A stretch of DNA of 64,000 nt from Planctomycetales bacterium 10988. GTDB lineage: Bacteria; Planctomycetota; Planctomycetia; Pirellulales; Pb10988. The DNA lies in contig CP043547.1 in the NCBI GenBank assembly GCA_009664345.1, forward strand, positions 868,001-932,000, given 5' to 3'. The notes beneath the pieces are model-generated. The model was not told the DNA's origin. It ran no database searches and was given only the letters and a program-made list of their open reading frames with translations. Below, in pieces: positions 28,760 through 37,776 of the stretch. The stretch's first letter is position 1. Every line of letters begins with the position of its first letter. The position numbers were made by a program, and so were the translations under genes.

Positions 28760-29669
28760 AGAGCGTGTTTGCGAATTGACATTTGACAAAAAAATCGGTA
28801 CGACCCCTTGTGAATTCACCACAAAACCATAACCAAGGAGCCGCACCGATGTCACGACCTCACGATTACACCGACCTCAGCGATCGTCAATGGCGTTTGA
28901 TTCGTCCCCTTTTGCCGCCACCAGCGAAGGTCGGAGCGAAGCGGCAGCTCGATTCCCTCGAAGTGGTCAACGCGATTTTCTACGTCCTGCGGTCGGGCTG
29001 TCCGTGGCGGTTGTTGCCGCATGATTTTCCCAACTGGAATTCGGTTTACCACCTGTTTTGGGCGTGGCGGAACCTCGGCATTTGGGAGAAAATTCACCGT
29101 AAACTTCGAGCGAAAATACGAAAAAAAAGAGGAGCGATCCGCGAAGCCCTCGGCGGCGATTCTCGACAGTCAATCGGTCAAAACCACCGAGGCGGGCGGG
29201 CCTCGTGGGTACGATGCCGACAAGAAAATCAACGGGAGAAAACGACATTTACTCGTCGATACGCTGGGTTTGGTGCTGGCGATCGTGGTGCATTCGGCGG
29301 GCCTTCAGGATCAGGAGGGAGCCCGCTTGGTGTTGCAAAAAGCGAAGCGAGACGTTCCTCGGCTTCGGGTGATTTTCGCGGACGGTGCGTACGCTCGCAG
29401 CGGGCTGCCGGCGTGGGTGAGAAATACCTTCCACTGGACGCTGGAAATCGTCAAACGTTTGTCAGGCCGTGTGGTTTTGAGGTGTTGCCGAAGCGGTGGA
29501 TCGTCGAGCGAACCTTCGGTTGGCTGGGTCGCAGCCGCCGGTTGAGCAAGGATGATGAACGGGAACCTTCCACCAGTGAAGCGATGATACAAATCAGCAT
29601 GATTCACTTATTGTTCAAACGTCTGTGTCCTTAAAAAAGGGAAACTTTGGGAATTCGCAAACACGCTCT
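28760..29669 (+). mobile_element. IS5-family element, copy B (910 bp)
   Basis: Same 18-bp termini as copy A and inverted relative to it. It differs from copy A only near the transposase start (about seven substitutions in the first 150 bases). Confidence 0.8.
28849..29634 (+). pseudogene. IS5-family transposase, same double frameshift as copy A
   Basis: It starts at ATG 28849. The A run is at 29121-29128. The DDE middle part lies in the +1 frame (29130 to about 29480) and the last 60 residues return to the first frame. Sharing both defects with copy A means the copies arose by segmental duplication or conversion, not by separate transposition of an active element. Confidence 0.7.
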
Positions 29670-29767
29670 GAAAACAAAATGGTCAACTTTTTTCAAATGA
29701 AGAAGGGGAGAGAGATGAAAACCTCCACTCCCCTTTAAAAAGCGTCCCACCATATTTCTAGTGCAAA

Positions 29768-30955
29768 TTACCCTACTTCACTCATTATCTTTCGGGCGGA
29801 ATTTAAATCGCGTTCCGCATAGACTTGGGTGACACTTAGTTCGGCATGTCCAAGAATCGTTTGGGCCGCCTCGATCCCGAATTGTCGCCGGAGGTCGGTC
29901 GCTCGGGTATGGCGAAGGCGATTGGGAGACCAGCGATCGATCTTTGCTTTATCACAGGCTCGATGAATCGCCCGGCGATAGCTATCGACTGTGTAACCAT
30001 CTCCTGGCTTTCGCTCAGGCTTCTGCTTGGAGCGATCGATCTGCGAAGGCTGGACTTTTGTTTTCCGTCGCTTGCGTAGTTCGATCATCCGTTGGGATTC
30101 CGCTTCCGCTGGCGAAAAACAGGGGGCTTCAGCGGGGCGGTTGTCAAGATAGGAAGTAAGGATGCCTTGGGCACAAGGTCCGAAGAAGATGACCCGCTCG
30201 CGGCCATGATGCTCGGTTTTGTGCGATTGCGGTCGATACTCCCAAACCTCTTGATCGCGATTCACATCGCAGGGGCGAAGGCTCACAATCTCGCCAGGAC
30301 GACACCCCGCCAGAACTTGAAGGCGGATCATATCACGAACTTGAGGAGAAGTGTGAGGAAGCGTGGCGTTGATTTCCTCGGTTTCGAGAGGGAGGACAGG
30401 GCTTGATTCCTTTGCCTCGCAACGTCCCTTCCTTAGCCCCGTGATGGCTTGTAGGCCTTGATAGACTTCGGGAGGGACGAGTTCATTTTCGACGCCCCAG
30501 CGAAAGCACCTTCGGATTCGTCCGACCTTTTTGTTGATCTCATTTCGGCACCAACCTTTTTGGACCATCGCTTCGCGTACGGCCTTGAGTCGAAGGGGGC
30601 CGAACTCACGAACCGCCGTCGAGCCATAATGTTCTCTGAGAATTTTGAGAGAGTCTCGGATCAGGTTCTGCTCACTGGTAGGTTGGCCCTGCTTGCGATA
30701 ATAGCCCTTGGCGAACTTCCAGTAGGAAAGAATCGGTTCATCGATCGTGAAGGGGGCTGCTTGCTTAGATTCCGCAGGCGTGGTCGGAATTTGCCCGGTA
30801 GAGAGCCATTCGGCCAGGAGCCGACGGTAGCGTTCTTGCGACTCAATCGAGCCATATTTCCCAAGATAAAAATCGCGATCTTGGATACGAACGCGGGCTT
30901 GGTTGCTAGGCTTGTGGTGAACGAGGGTGGGGATGGAAAAAGATTTCTGCGACAT
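29768..30955 (-). CDS. Tyrosine recombinase/integrase, inverted copy
   Basis: Identical over 395 residues to the integrase at 19501, with R219, R348, H349, H370 and Y379 all present. It points away from the truncated tRNA-Pro at 31076-31114, so gene and attachment core keep the same geometry as in copy A. Two identical active recombinases facing inverted identical cores could act on each other. Confidence 0.88.
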   Translation of the reverse strand: MSQKSFSIPTLVHHKPSNQARVRIQDRDFYLGKYGSIESQERYRRLLAEWLSTGQIPTTPAESKQAAPFTIDEPILSYWKFAKGYYRKQGQPTSEQNLIRDSLKILREHYGSTAVREFGPLRLKAVREAMVQKGWCRNEINKKVGRIRRCFRWGVENELVPPEVYQGLQAITGLRKGRCEAKESSPVLPLETEEINATLPHTSPQVRDMIRLQVLAGCRPGEIVSLRPCDVNRDQEVWEYRPQSHKTEHHGRERVIFFGPCAQGILTSYLDNRPAEAPCFSPAEAESQRMIELRKRRKTKVQPSQIDRSKQKPERKPGDGYTVDSYRRAIHRACDKAKIDRWSPNRLRHTRATDLRRQFGIEAAQTILGHAELSVTQVYAERDLNSARKIMSEVG

Positions 30956-30979
30956 AGTGCAAACCTTGTGCCAAAGTCC

Positions 30980-30997
30980 GAGGGTAGTACTACCCTC
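30980..30997. promoter_or_regulatory. Perfect 18-bp palindrome before inverted integrase
   Basis: Third copy of GAGGGTAGTACTACCCTC, at the same distance from the start codon. Confidence 0.5.
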
Positions 30998-31075
30998 CAA
31001 ATGCTTCGGTTTCGGGCTGCACTGCAGAAGAGCTGCAGGTATGTAAGTTGTTGTTCAGAATAGAGTTAGGAAAAG

Positions 31076-31114
31076 TCGGGGAGACAGGATTCGAACCTGC
31101 GACCTTCTGGTCCC
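31076..31114 (-). repeat. tRNA-Pro 3' half (attachment core copy)
   Basis: 39 bases equal to tRNA-Pro from the second anticodon base (GGGACCAGAAGG...) through the discriminator. The 5' half of the tRNA is absent, so no functional tRNA is made. The break inside the anticodon loop is a common crossover position for tRNA-targeting integrases. Confidence 0.85.
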
Positions 31115-31165
31115 GAACGCAGAACCAAAAATTAAATGTGTTGTTTATCAACGACTTACGTCAAG

Positions 31166-31223
31166 CGGTGATACCATTTCTGCTCCCGGTCTGGTACAAA
31201 AGGTATCTCCAAAGGTATCACCG
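31166..31223. promoter_or_regulatory. 10-bp inverted repeat before the second integrase
   Basis: CGGTGATACC (31166-31175) and GGTATCACCG (31214-31223), with an extra GGTATC half-site between them. They lie directly before the integrase start and next to the tRNA fragment, so they are likely integrase arm sites or an operator. Confidence 0.45.
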
Positions 31224-31249
31224 AAACCACAAGGCAGGGGAGTCTAGAG

Positions 31250-32782
31250 ATGCCTAGAAAACGTGAATTGACATGGCAAACAGGCACTGGGAATCGGAAG
31301 GGCAGATGGCGAAAAAAGTATCTTGGGAAGACCTATTATTTCCCCTTCGGAACCTCGAAAAGTGACCGTGACGGGTATCAGAAGGCTCTGGCTGCCTGGA
31401 AGATAAAGAAGGCTGAGATTGATGACTTACAATCCCATCAACCGAAGCCACACCAAGCAGAATATGAGGAGGCGATTCGAGAATGGGAGAGTGCTTTACA
31501 GTGGAGCTTGCAAAATGGGGATGACAAACAAGCTGCAATTGCAAGGGACCATTTAGAGAATCTTCAAAAACGTCTACAAAGGTCGATCCCTCCTCCCCTC
31601 GATCATGATGACCGTATCTGGGGTCAATTTACTTCTCAGCCAGAAGTCTTCGAAAAGTTGTTCGATACCCTGGCTGAAGAGTACCCAATCTTCAGGACTC
31701 TCTCTGCTGAGGAGCTGGAATCAGGCTCGCCCCATATCGTTGATGGCTCAAAATACGCACTTCATATGGATGGTACGCCCCAGAGGATCCAGAAAGAACT
31801 CTGGCAAGACCGAATCGCTTCTCAACAGCGTCTCTCCGCCCCTACCGAGGATTCAATACACCATTGGGTAACGCAATATTTGAATGGGAAGCGGACCAAA
31901 GTCCAGGCCGGTGAGCTCTCCGCCGGACGGTATGATCCGATCCGATGTCATCTCCAGTCTTTTGAGAACTGGTTCGGAAAGGGTGCATCAATCAAGGGAA
32001 TCTCTGGGAAGGTGCTCAGTGATTTCCATCGGGAACTTCTCGAACAGATCAATAGCCAAAGGATCTCGCAAGACTATGCCAAGGATCGCATGAACACATT
32101 GAAAAGCTTTGTCCACTGGCTATGGAAGATGGAAGCCATCGAAAACTTGCCTCGAATTCTCGACAGTAACGAGTTACGCATCAGTAAAAAGCTGAGCACC
32201 CCAGCGATCTTTACCATCGAAGAGGTTAAACAGCTGCTTGAAAAGGCGGCGGATCGTACAAAGCTTTATCTTTTACTGATGCTCAATATTGGAGCAACCC
32301 AAGTCGATATCTCCGACTTGTTACAGGATCAAGTCGACTGGGAACATGGATACATCACTCGCAAGAGAAGCAAGACGCAGAAACACGAGCGAGTACCCGA
32401 AGTCAGGTATACCCTTTGGCAAGAGACGTTCTCCCTTTTATGTCAAGAGCGTGCCCAGAACGCAGAACGGGTCCTCCTGAATCAAAATGGTCAGCAGCTG
32501 AAGGTGGAGGAGCTAGATGCAACAGGACGCCTTCAGAAAATAGATAACATCGCCAGCGCGTATGCAAGGTTACGGAGGAAGACCACGATCAAGAAACCTT
32601 TAAAGCTTTTTCGAAAAACCTCTGCGACTTTGATCGCCAACCACAAATCTTTTCATGGCCTCGAAAGTTACTTTTTGGGCCATACCCCACAGACGATGTC
32701 TGACAGACACTATGCACAAGCCCCCCAAGCGTTACTCGAAGAAGCCACTACCTGGTTAGGTGAACAGTATGGGGTAAAGTAA
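31250..32782 (+). CDS. Tyrosine-recombinase-like integrase lacking the first catalytic Arg
   Basis: 510 residues; start ATG 31250. Residues 1-40 form a basic AP2-like or arm-binding region (KGRWRKKYLGKTYYFPFG), 200-300 the core-binding domain and 315-500 the catalytic domain. K376 region (RKRSKTQKHERVP), R455 (KLFRKTSATLI), H478 (YFLGHTP) and Y488 (SDRHYA) are present. In place of the usual Arg box (G-x-R-x-x-E) it has NIGATQVDISDL. Planctomycete genomes contain many integrases with this altered box, so it may be a functional subgroup. It belongs to a different element from the 395-residue integrases. A fragment of a close homologue lies at 36309. Confidence 0.75.
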   Translation: MPRKRELTWQTGTGNRKGRWRKKYLGKTYYFPFGTSKSDRDGYQKALAAWKIKKAEIDDLQSHQPKPHQAEYEEAIREWESALQWSLQNGDDKQAAIARDHLENLQKRLQRSIPPPLDHDDRIWGQFTSQPEVFEKLFDTLAEEYPIFRTLSAEELESGSPHIVDGSKYALHMDGTPQRIQKELWQDRIASQQRLSAPTEDSIHHWVTQYLNGKRTKVQAGELSAGRYDPIRCHLQSFENWFGKGASIKGISGKVLSDFHRELLEQINSQRISQDYAKDRMNTLKSFVHWLWKMEAIENLPRILDSNELRISKKLSTPAIFTIEEVKQLLEKAADRTKLYLLLMLNIGATQVDISDLLQDQVDWEHGYITRKRSKTQKHERVPEVRYTLWQETFSLLCQERAQNAERVLLNQNGQQLKVEELDATGRLQKIDNIASAYARLRRKTTIKKPLKLFRKTSATLIANHKSFHGLESYFLGHTPQTMSDRHYAQAPQALLEEATTWLGEQYGVK

Positions 32783-33133
32783 TGTCCGAAGAATTATTAA
32801 TATAGCTTGCAACGTCTCAAGTTAAGACAAAGTAAAAAAACATACGCATTGGTCAGCTGATTACAAACATCAAAAGATGGACAATGCATTTCTTTACAGG
32901 GAGGAGTTAGGATATTAGGAGTGGCAAAAAAATGGTAAACACCATAATACTCCATTCTAAACTAGCTATTGCTTGCGGCTCCAGTTGGGGTTAAGCCGCA
33001 ACGTCAAGCTTGTGAGAGATAGTTTAGAAACTATCAAGATTCAGACCTAAATTGATTGATTGAAAATTTCAAAAACTTTACCCATCTGTCGAGTGGTTAT
33101 TACGACTTGTACTTCCTCACTAAAAGAAGGTGA
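32783..33133. other. Intergenic, no gene seen
   Basis: 350 AT-rich bases after the second integrase. No frame, RNA or repeat recognised. Confidence 0.35.
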
Positions 33134-34129
33134 CTAAGTCGCAGTTTCGATCATGAGACTGTTTGCGTTGATGTCATCAAGCTGTGGGTGGGACAAACCT
33201 TCAATAGTAGGTAACGATGCCCCGATGATCCCTTGAAAGTCACCGTAAAGACCAGCCGTGTTTGCGAAGGCACGCTCAAGTTGTTTCTCTCGCTTTGACC
33301 AAAGTCGCTGGACCGTGCGTTTCTCTGCGGCTAGGTCCGCTTGCATGGTAATAAAGGCCTCGACGATCCCCCCAATGCGTTGTTGAAATTCTTTACTTGC
33401 CAAATAGTTATAAACGAGCCCCATCTTTTCACTCTGCCCTTGGGTAGCGAGCTTACATTTCTTAACATCGATCAGGCCTCTTCTGAGGGCGGAAGCTAAG
33501 CCAGGTACACAGGACCAGCTGCAAACCCACACTCCTTCGATGACCCCGAAGGCGCGGATACCTTCCGGCAGGGTTTCAGTAACGATGACAACACAATCCG
33601 CACGAGCGGCTCGCTGGTCATCACGTGCCTTGGCAAGCCACCCTTTACTAAAACGCTTGGTGCGTTTGGACTTCCAAAGGATACGACCGCTGCTGAGGCC
33701 CGTGGAATCGACCACTCGTTGCGTCGCATCGCCTCCGTGGGTCCCTTTGGCGACAGGTTCGATCGTGTCGGTCGAGAACAGGGAGTCCAGTAGATCCTCA
33801 AGAGCAAGTTCCTGGACTTCGCCTTGCATCTGCTGAGAGCCTTGTTCGGCCTTTCTTTTGAGGAGATCGATCTGCTTACGGAGATCGGTGATTTGTTTTT
33901 CTTTCTCCGCATCTTTCATCTGGTGTTGGTCTTCCAGCTGCTCGCGAGCTTGCTTGCGAATCTTCTCTCTTTCGACATCGATTTGGCGAACAACTTCAAG
34001 TTGCAATTGCTCCGTACGGGCCTCCAGATCCCTCTCCTTACGGCGTAACTCAAGTTCATTAGTCTGCCGACTACTTTGCCGATCGGCGTCCGCTGTTTCA
34101 TGCAACAGGCACTTCCTGAGATTGAGCAT
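33134..34129 (-). pseudogene. DUF2130 protein, N-terminal part replaced
   Basis: Residues from about 15 on match the DUF2130 family (pfam09903): a long coiled coil (about 20-105), then KRKAEQGSQQMQGEVQELALE, DTIEPVAKGTHGGDATQRV, ILWKSKRTKRFSKGWLAKARDDQRAA (a PD-(D/E)XK-like core) and the C-terminal AFITMQADLAAEKRTVQRLWSKRE. Full-length members have about 100 more residues at the N-terminus, including a zinc-ribbon-like segment. Here the first 12 residues (MLNLRKCLLHETA) are unrelated and come from a junction near 34095. The family is predicted nuclease-like and often found near defence genes; function unproven. Confidence 0.7.
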
Positions 34130-34212
34130 TACTGTCAGAAGCGACGCTGGCCAATGGCCGATCCAGATCGCAGTGCGGCCTTGTTTACGCCACTCCCCAT
34201 CTTTTTAATTCG

Positions 34213-34695
34213 TCACTCGCTGGTGTTAACTCTCCGAAGCTCAAGCACGACATCGGCAGCTGGTAGTTTGAACTCGGTCGGTCGGGGTTTTCCCGTCCAC
34301 TGCTTTTCCTTCCAGACGCCGACGACACAGCAAAGCTTCAGTTTGTCGCCATGAAGTTGGTAGATTCCTAGCGCATCGCCTCCTGACTTTTGCGATTCAT
34401 TCGAGCGGTGATCCCAGACTTTCGGCGTCCCCGTTGGGTCGAGGTCAAATGTTCCTGCCCAAAGTTCATTCTTCCTATCGTCCAATGCCGAATACGTCTG
34501 CTCCTTACGGAAGACCAGATATTTGGCTTCTTTGGTGCTTCCTGGTGGTTGCACAGCTCTGATCTCCCACGTTCCGACGAATGTATTAAGTGAATGCTCG
34601 ATGGCTCTCGACTTCGCAGCTTTCGGTTTGGGATCGTCCTTCACCGCTCCAAAGCACAGAGCGACCACGACGATTGTAAGGAAAGTTGGTTTCAT
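34213..34695 (-). CDS. TIGR03067-type secreted protein
   Basis: The start is ATG 34695 (GGGAG upstream), giving 160 residues. A signal peptide ([16 protein letters not shown]) precedes a single lipocalin-like domain with [33 protein letters not shown] and [13 protein letters not shown]. These are the signature strands of the TIGR03067 family, which is expanded in planctomycetes and acidobacteria. Probably periplasmic; ligand unknown. It is the last of three same-strand genes beginning with a sigma factor. Confidence 0.8.
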   Translation of the reverse strand: MKPTFLTIVVVALCFGAVKDDPKPKAAKSRAIEHSLNTFVGTWEIRAVQPPGSTKEAKYLVFRKEQTYSALDDRKNELWAGTFDLDPTGTPKVWDHRSNESQKSGGDALGIYQLHGDKLKLCCVVGVWKEKQWTGKPRPTEFKLPAADVVLELRRVNTSE

Positions 34696-34863
34696 GGATT
34701 TCTCCCAAGGAGTTTTTGAACAAGTGAGGTGATGCAACTCGACAGAGCTACTAGGACTTCATCAGCCGATCAGCCAGTGTCGTCCGAGCGAAGAGATGCC
34801 GGGAGTAAGATGTATCGCAATTCTGACAATCGATTCCTCCCGGCATACGTTCAGCAAAACTGG

Positions 34864-35190
34864 CTAGGGCACAATTTCGAGGGAGGTAATTTGATTGCCT
34901 TCCTGCTCGAAGATGTATCGAAGTGCGACTGGACTACCCGGAAAATTTCCGGTCAGCTGGCAGGTGACGATCTCTTTGCCAGCCTGCTGATCGTATTCCA
35001 ACGGCTCGCAGGTGTAGGTGTATTTCGCGGAGGCCTCTTCTTTCCACCTTCTGATCGCTTCACGACCATTGTAAGTGCGACCTTCATCCTTCACACTGGC
35101 ATCTTCCGTGAAGCAATAGGCGAAGACCTCACTGTTCGATGCATCCGCCTTGAAATAGCTCTTGATCGACGTTGGTAATGTAAGAGTCAT
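34864..35190 (-). CDS. SnoaL/NTF2-like protein
   Basis: 108 residues with a good ribosome site (GAAGGAG) before ATG 35190. The pattern IKSYFKADASNSEVFAYCFTEDASVKDEGRTYNGREAIRRW is the alpha+beta cone start of SnoaL-like nuclear transport factor 2 folds, and ALRYIFEQEGNQITSLEI is the terminal strand. Such proteins bind or isomerise small ligands. It lies 96 bases after the sigma-factor gene, probably co-transcribed. Confidence 0.75.
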   Translation of the reverse strand: MTLTLPTSIKSYFKADASNSEVFAYCFTEDASVKDEGRTYNGREAIRRWKEEASAKYTYTCEPLEYDQQAGKEIVTCQLTGNFPGSPVALRYIFEQEGNQITSLEIVP

Positions 35191-35286
35191 GATCGCTCCT
35201 TCAAGTGAGTGAATTGAGGGTCACTTATGCCCTCATTCGCATAGACACTTGCAAGGAGCAACTGTGACAACTCTGCTCCAAATTTC

Positions 35287-36171
35287 TTAATTCAATCTCA
35301 ACGACCGTCGCACATCTTCTAGCTGGAGCAGACGTCGAAGCCAGTAAATCTCGTCCGCTGGCTGGAGGAAGGGGTGTTCTCGAAATAAAGAAACATGCTG
35401 TTGCTCGACGACCTCTTCGATCTCTCTGACCGCCTCACCAGCGACATCCCGCACTCGTTCGAAATGCTCCTGAGTAAATAGCAAACGATGGGGATCCACA
35501 TGTCCATCTTGGATAAAGCCACGGGTCTTCTTGGGGCAGCGGCAAGAGTTGCTCGTGTTCACAAGGCCGCACTGGTTGTTCAAGAAAGTGTGTAGATCAC
35601 GGCGGGCACGGGCCAGAGATTGGCGGAAGTTCGCGGCGGTCATCTCCAAGACCTCGCCGCCGACGGTGTCGGTTGCTCCTAGGATCTCGCCCAAGGTAAA
35701 AATCAATCTCTGTTTGCGATCAAGACAAAGTAGCATGCCCATCGTGCAGCTGTTTTTGGCTTCCTCCACCAGGATCGGAAGTGCCACGGGAACACTCGTA
35801 GGGTCGGGCAAATCCGCGTCAGGAATACTATCGATCGCTGAACCGTAATCAGTAAACGTCATTTCAGAAGTCTCAGCACTGCGTCGCTTCATGTTCAGGA
35901 CATGATTGGCGGCAATCCGGTACACCCAAGTACGGAACTTGCTCTGCCCTTTAAACGTGCTCAGCTTCGTAATGACTTTGACTAAAATCTCTTGGGTCAC
36001 CTCTTCGGCATCATGAGGGTGGAAGACCATACGGACCGCGATGTTATAGATCCATGCTTGGTGCGTGAGGACCAGCTTTTCCAACGCGTCACGATTGCCA
36101 TTCTTCGCCGCCTCGACCAGTTCGGTCTCCGAGGCATCGTCCTGCACGATCTCGCGAAACGGGTTCAACAT
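35287..36171 (-). CDS. ECF-type RNA polymerase sigma factor with C-terminal extension
   Basis: The start is ATG 36171 (GGAG nine bases upstream), 294 residues; a longer in-frame start at 36201 is less likely. Sigma region 2 spans about 20-90 (LVLTHQAWIYNIAVRMVFHPHDAEEVTQEI and FKGQSKFRTWVYRIAANH). Region 4 lies around 145-200 (MLLCLDRKQRLIFTLGEIL...TAANFRQSLARARRDL). A C-terminal part of about 85 residues contains CRCPKKTRGF, a Cys motif that could be redox- or metal-sensing. No anti-sigma gene is adjacent; the extension may regulate it. It probably directs the SnoaL and TIGR03067 genes behind it. Confidence 0.85.
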   Translation of the reverse strand: MLNPFREIVQDDASETELVEAAKNGNRDALEKLVLTHQAWIYNIAVRMVFHPHDAEEVTQEILVKVITKLSTFKGQSKFRTWVYRIAANHVLNMKRRSAETSEMTFTDYGSAIDSIPDADLPDPTSVPVALPILVEEAKNSCTMGMLLCLDRKQRLIFTLGEILGATDTVGGEVLEMTAANFRQSLARARRDLHTFLNNQCGLVNTSNSCRCPKKTRGFIQDGHVDPHRLLFTQEHFERVRDVAGEAVREIEEVVEQQHVSLFREHPFLQPADEIYWLRRLLQLEDVRRSLRLN

Positions 36172-36308
36172 TCTCAAGCTCCAGAAATCCGAAGAGAACA
36201 AGACGGACTAACATTCTCAAACTTAGACACACGAGAAGCGACGTTGTGACAACTTTTGTCAAACAAATCGAAAAAAATCTCCTCGATAGGTCGGAGGTCG
36301 CCCTGACA

Positions 36309-36587
36309 GTCACTCAGGATTCGATACACCATTGGGTAACGCAATATTTGAATGGGAAGCGGACCAAAGTACAGGCCGGTGAGCTCTCCGCTGGACGGTA
36401 TGATCCGATCCGATGTCATCTCCAGTCTTTTGAGAAGTGGTTCGGAAAGGGTGCATCAATCAAGGGGATCTCTGGGAAGGTGCTCAGTGATTTCCATCGG
36501 GGACTTCTCGACCAGATCAATAGCCAAAGGAGCTCGCAAGACTATGCCAAGGATCGCATGAACACGTTGAAAAACTTTGTCCACTGG
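36309..36587 (+). pseudogene. Fragment of the second-type integrase (core-binding domain)
   Basis: Residues DSIHHWVTQYLNGKRTKVQA through NTLKNFVHWL match residues 201-290 of the integrase at 31250 with about 7 changes. The match starts and stops abruptly, with no start codon of its own and no catalytic domain. Confidence 0.85.
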
Positions 36588-36926
36588 CTGGAGAACAATC
36601 TTGCCCTGAATGTCGCCAATGGAGATTTGTTTCGTTGGGATTGGATGTGGGAGCAAATCGCTGACTTCTTTGGACTCGAAGTCGCCGAGTATCCTGGCCA
36701 AGAAACACCACTTGTAGAGCAGATGCGTGATGCTGGTCCCATTTGGGACGAGATCGTGCAGAAGCATGATCTTCGAAAATTCACTTCAGACGAATTGGCT
36801 CCTTGGTGGCACACAGACGCAGACTTAACGCGGACCTTTGAATCCTTTGCCGATCTGTCAAGAAGTCGTGAACTTGGCTTTCATGCATTTATAAAAGAGC
36901 AAGTCCTCATTCTTCAACGTTTTTGA
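36588..36926 (+). pseudogene. C-terminal fragment of an SDR-type NAD(P) oxidoreductase, fused in frame
   Basis: Immediately after the integrase fragment the same frame continues LNVANGDLFRWDWMWEQIAD...FFGLEVAEYPGQETPL and ELGFHAFIKEQ. This is the C-terminal half of the PRISE-like (progesterone 5-beta-reductase-like) SDR family. The NAD-binding N-terminus is absent. The resulting 226-codon chimera has no plausible function. Confidence 0.75.
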
Positions 36927-37246
36927 ACGATTGCGTCGCGAGAACATAATCCCAGCCTAATGCGTCTTTTCTCGAAACTCGTAATTGATCGTCTCTGAGC
37001 CTGCGTAATCTCACTGTGATTTGAATCGTCTTTGAGCCGAAGGAACAGCGGTGATGCTGCTTCTGCGAGTGTCAGAGACTTGAACAGCAGCCACATAATC
37101 TTCGTTCATCACTCACAAAAGACGGACCTCGGCTTTCTCAGATCGCGATTGGAGGCAAAAGAATATGTGCAACAGTGCTGAAGTCATCTGCAGTAGGAAT
37201 CGCCCGTTTGTTTTGTTTGCGGATTCAAATCGCTGAGAGATCACCA
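36927..37246. other. Intergenic debris
   Basis: 320 bases between the SDR fragment and the HxlR gene. No convincing gene. Confidence 0.35.
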
Positions 37247-37624
37247 TTACCCATGCTGTTCGTCGTAGCGTCTGCGTGCAGCCTCGACGTTCACGATTTG
37301 AGCTCTTCCCCAATTGTCTACATCCGTCAAGATTGGAAGAAGCGTCTTGGCGAATTCGGTTGCGGAATACTCCACGCGTGGTGGCACTTCTTGGAAGTCC
37401 TTTCTTGCAACGAGACCATCTCTTTCAAGCTCGCGTAGCTGAAGGGTCATGATACGCTGTGAAACCTCGGGAAGAAGGCGTCTCAACTTGCCATGCCGCA
37501 ACGATTCAACCTGATACAGGTGGTACAGAATCGCAGGTTTCCACTTGCTTGCAAAAACGGCAAAAGTGGCCGCCAAAGCACAGGGGCCAGAATAAATTTT
37601 TTGCTTATTCACCGATTTCTCCAT
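37247..37624 (-). CDS. HxlR-family transcriptional regulator
   Basis: 125 residues from ATG 37624; in-frame upstream codons exist to 37696, but similarity starts with the conserved CALAATFAVFASKWKPAILY. The winged helix carries LRHGKLRRLLPEVSQRIMTLQLRELERDGLV and the wing VPPRVEYSATEFAKTLLPIL, all diagnostic of HxlR/MarR-like regulators. A Cys near the N-terminus (PCAL) is common in redox- or aldehyde-sensing members. It is transcribed divergently from the isochorismatase gene 150 bases away, which it probably controls. Confidence 0.88.
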   Translation of the reverse strand: MEKSVNKQKIYSGPCALAATFAVFASKWKPAILYHLYQVESLRHGKLRRLLPEVSQRIMTLQLRELERDGLVARKDFQEVPPRVEYSATEFAKTLLPILTDVDNWGRAQIVNVEAARRRYDEQHG

Positions 37625-37776
37625 AGGAACAATTTTGTGCCTACTTGTGGTTCTGTTTGTACTCGCAGTATAGTCCGGCAAGATTGGTTCCGGCAAGCAG
37701 GAGCGGTCAATGCCTTCGCTTACCGGGCAATCAATTGTTCTGATTATCTCGACAAACTCTCAAAGGACTGCCTCAG

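Larger units (their letters stand above)
28760..31114. repeat. Large inverted duplication, copy B
   Basis: Reverse image of 19342-21696. The outer end is inside a tRNA-Pro sequence at the anticodon position. Beyond 31114 the sequence is unrelated to the tRNA 5' half. Confidence 0.85.
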
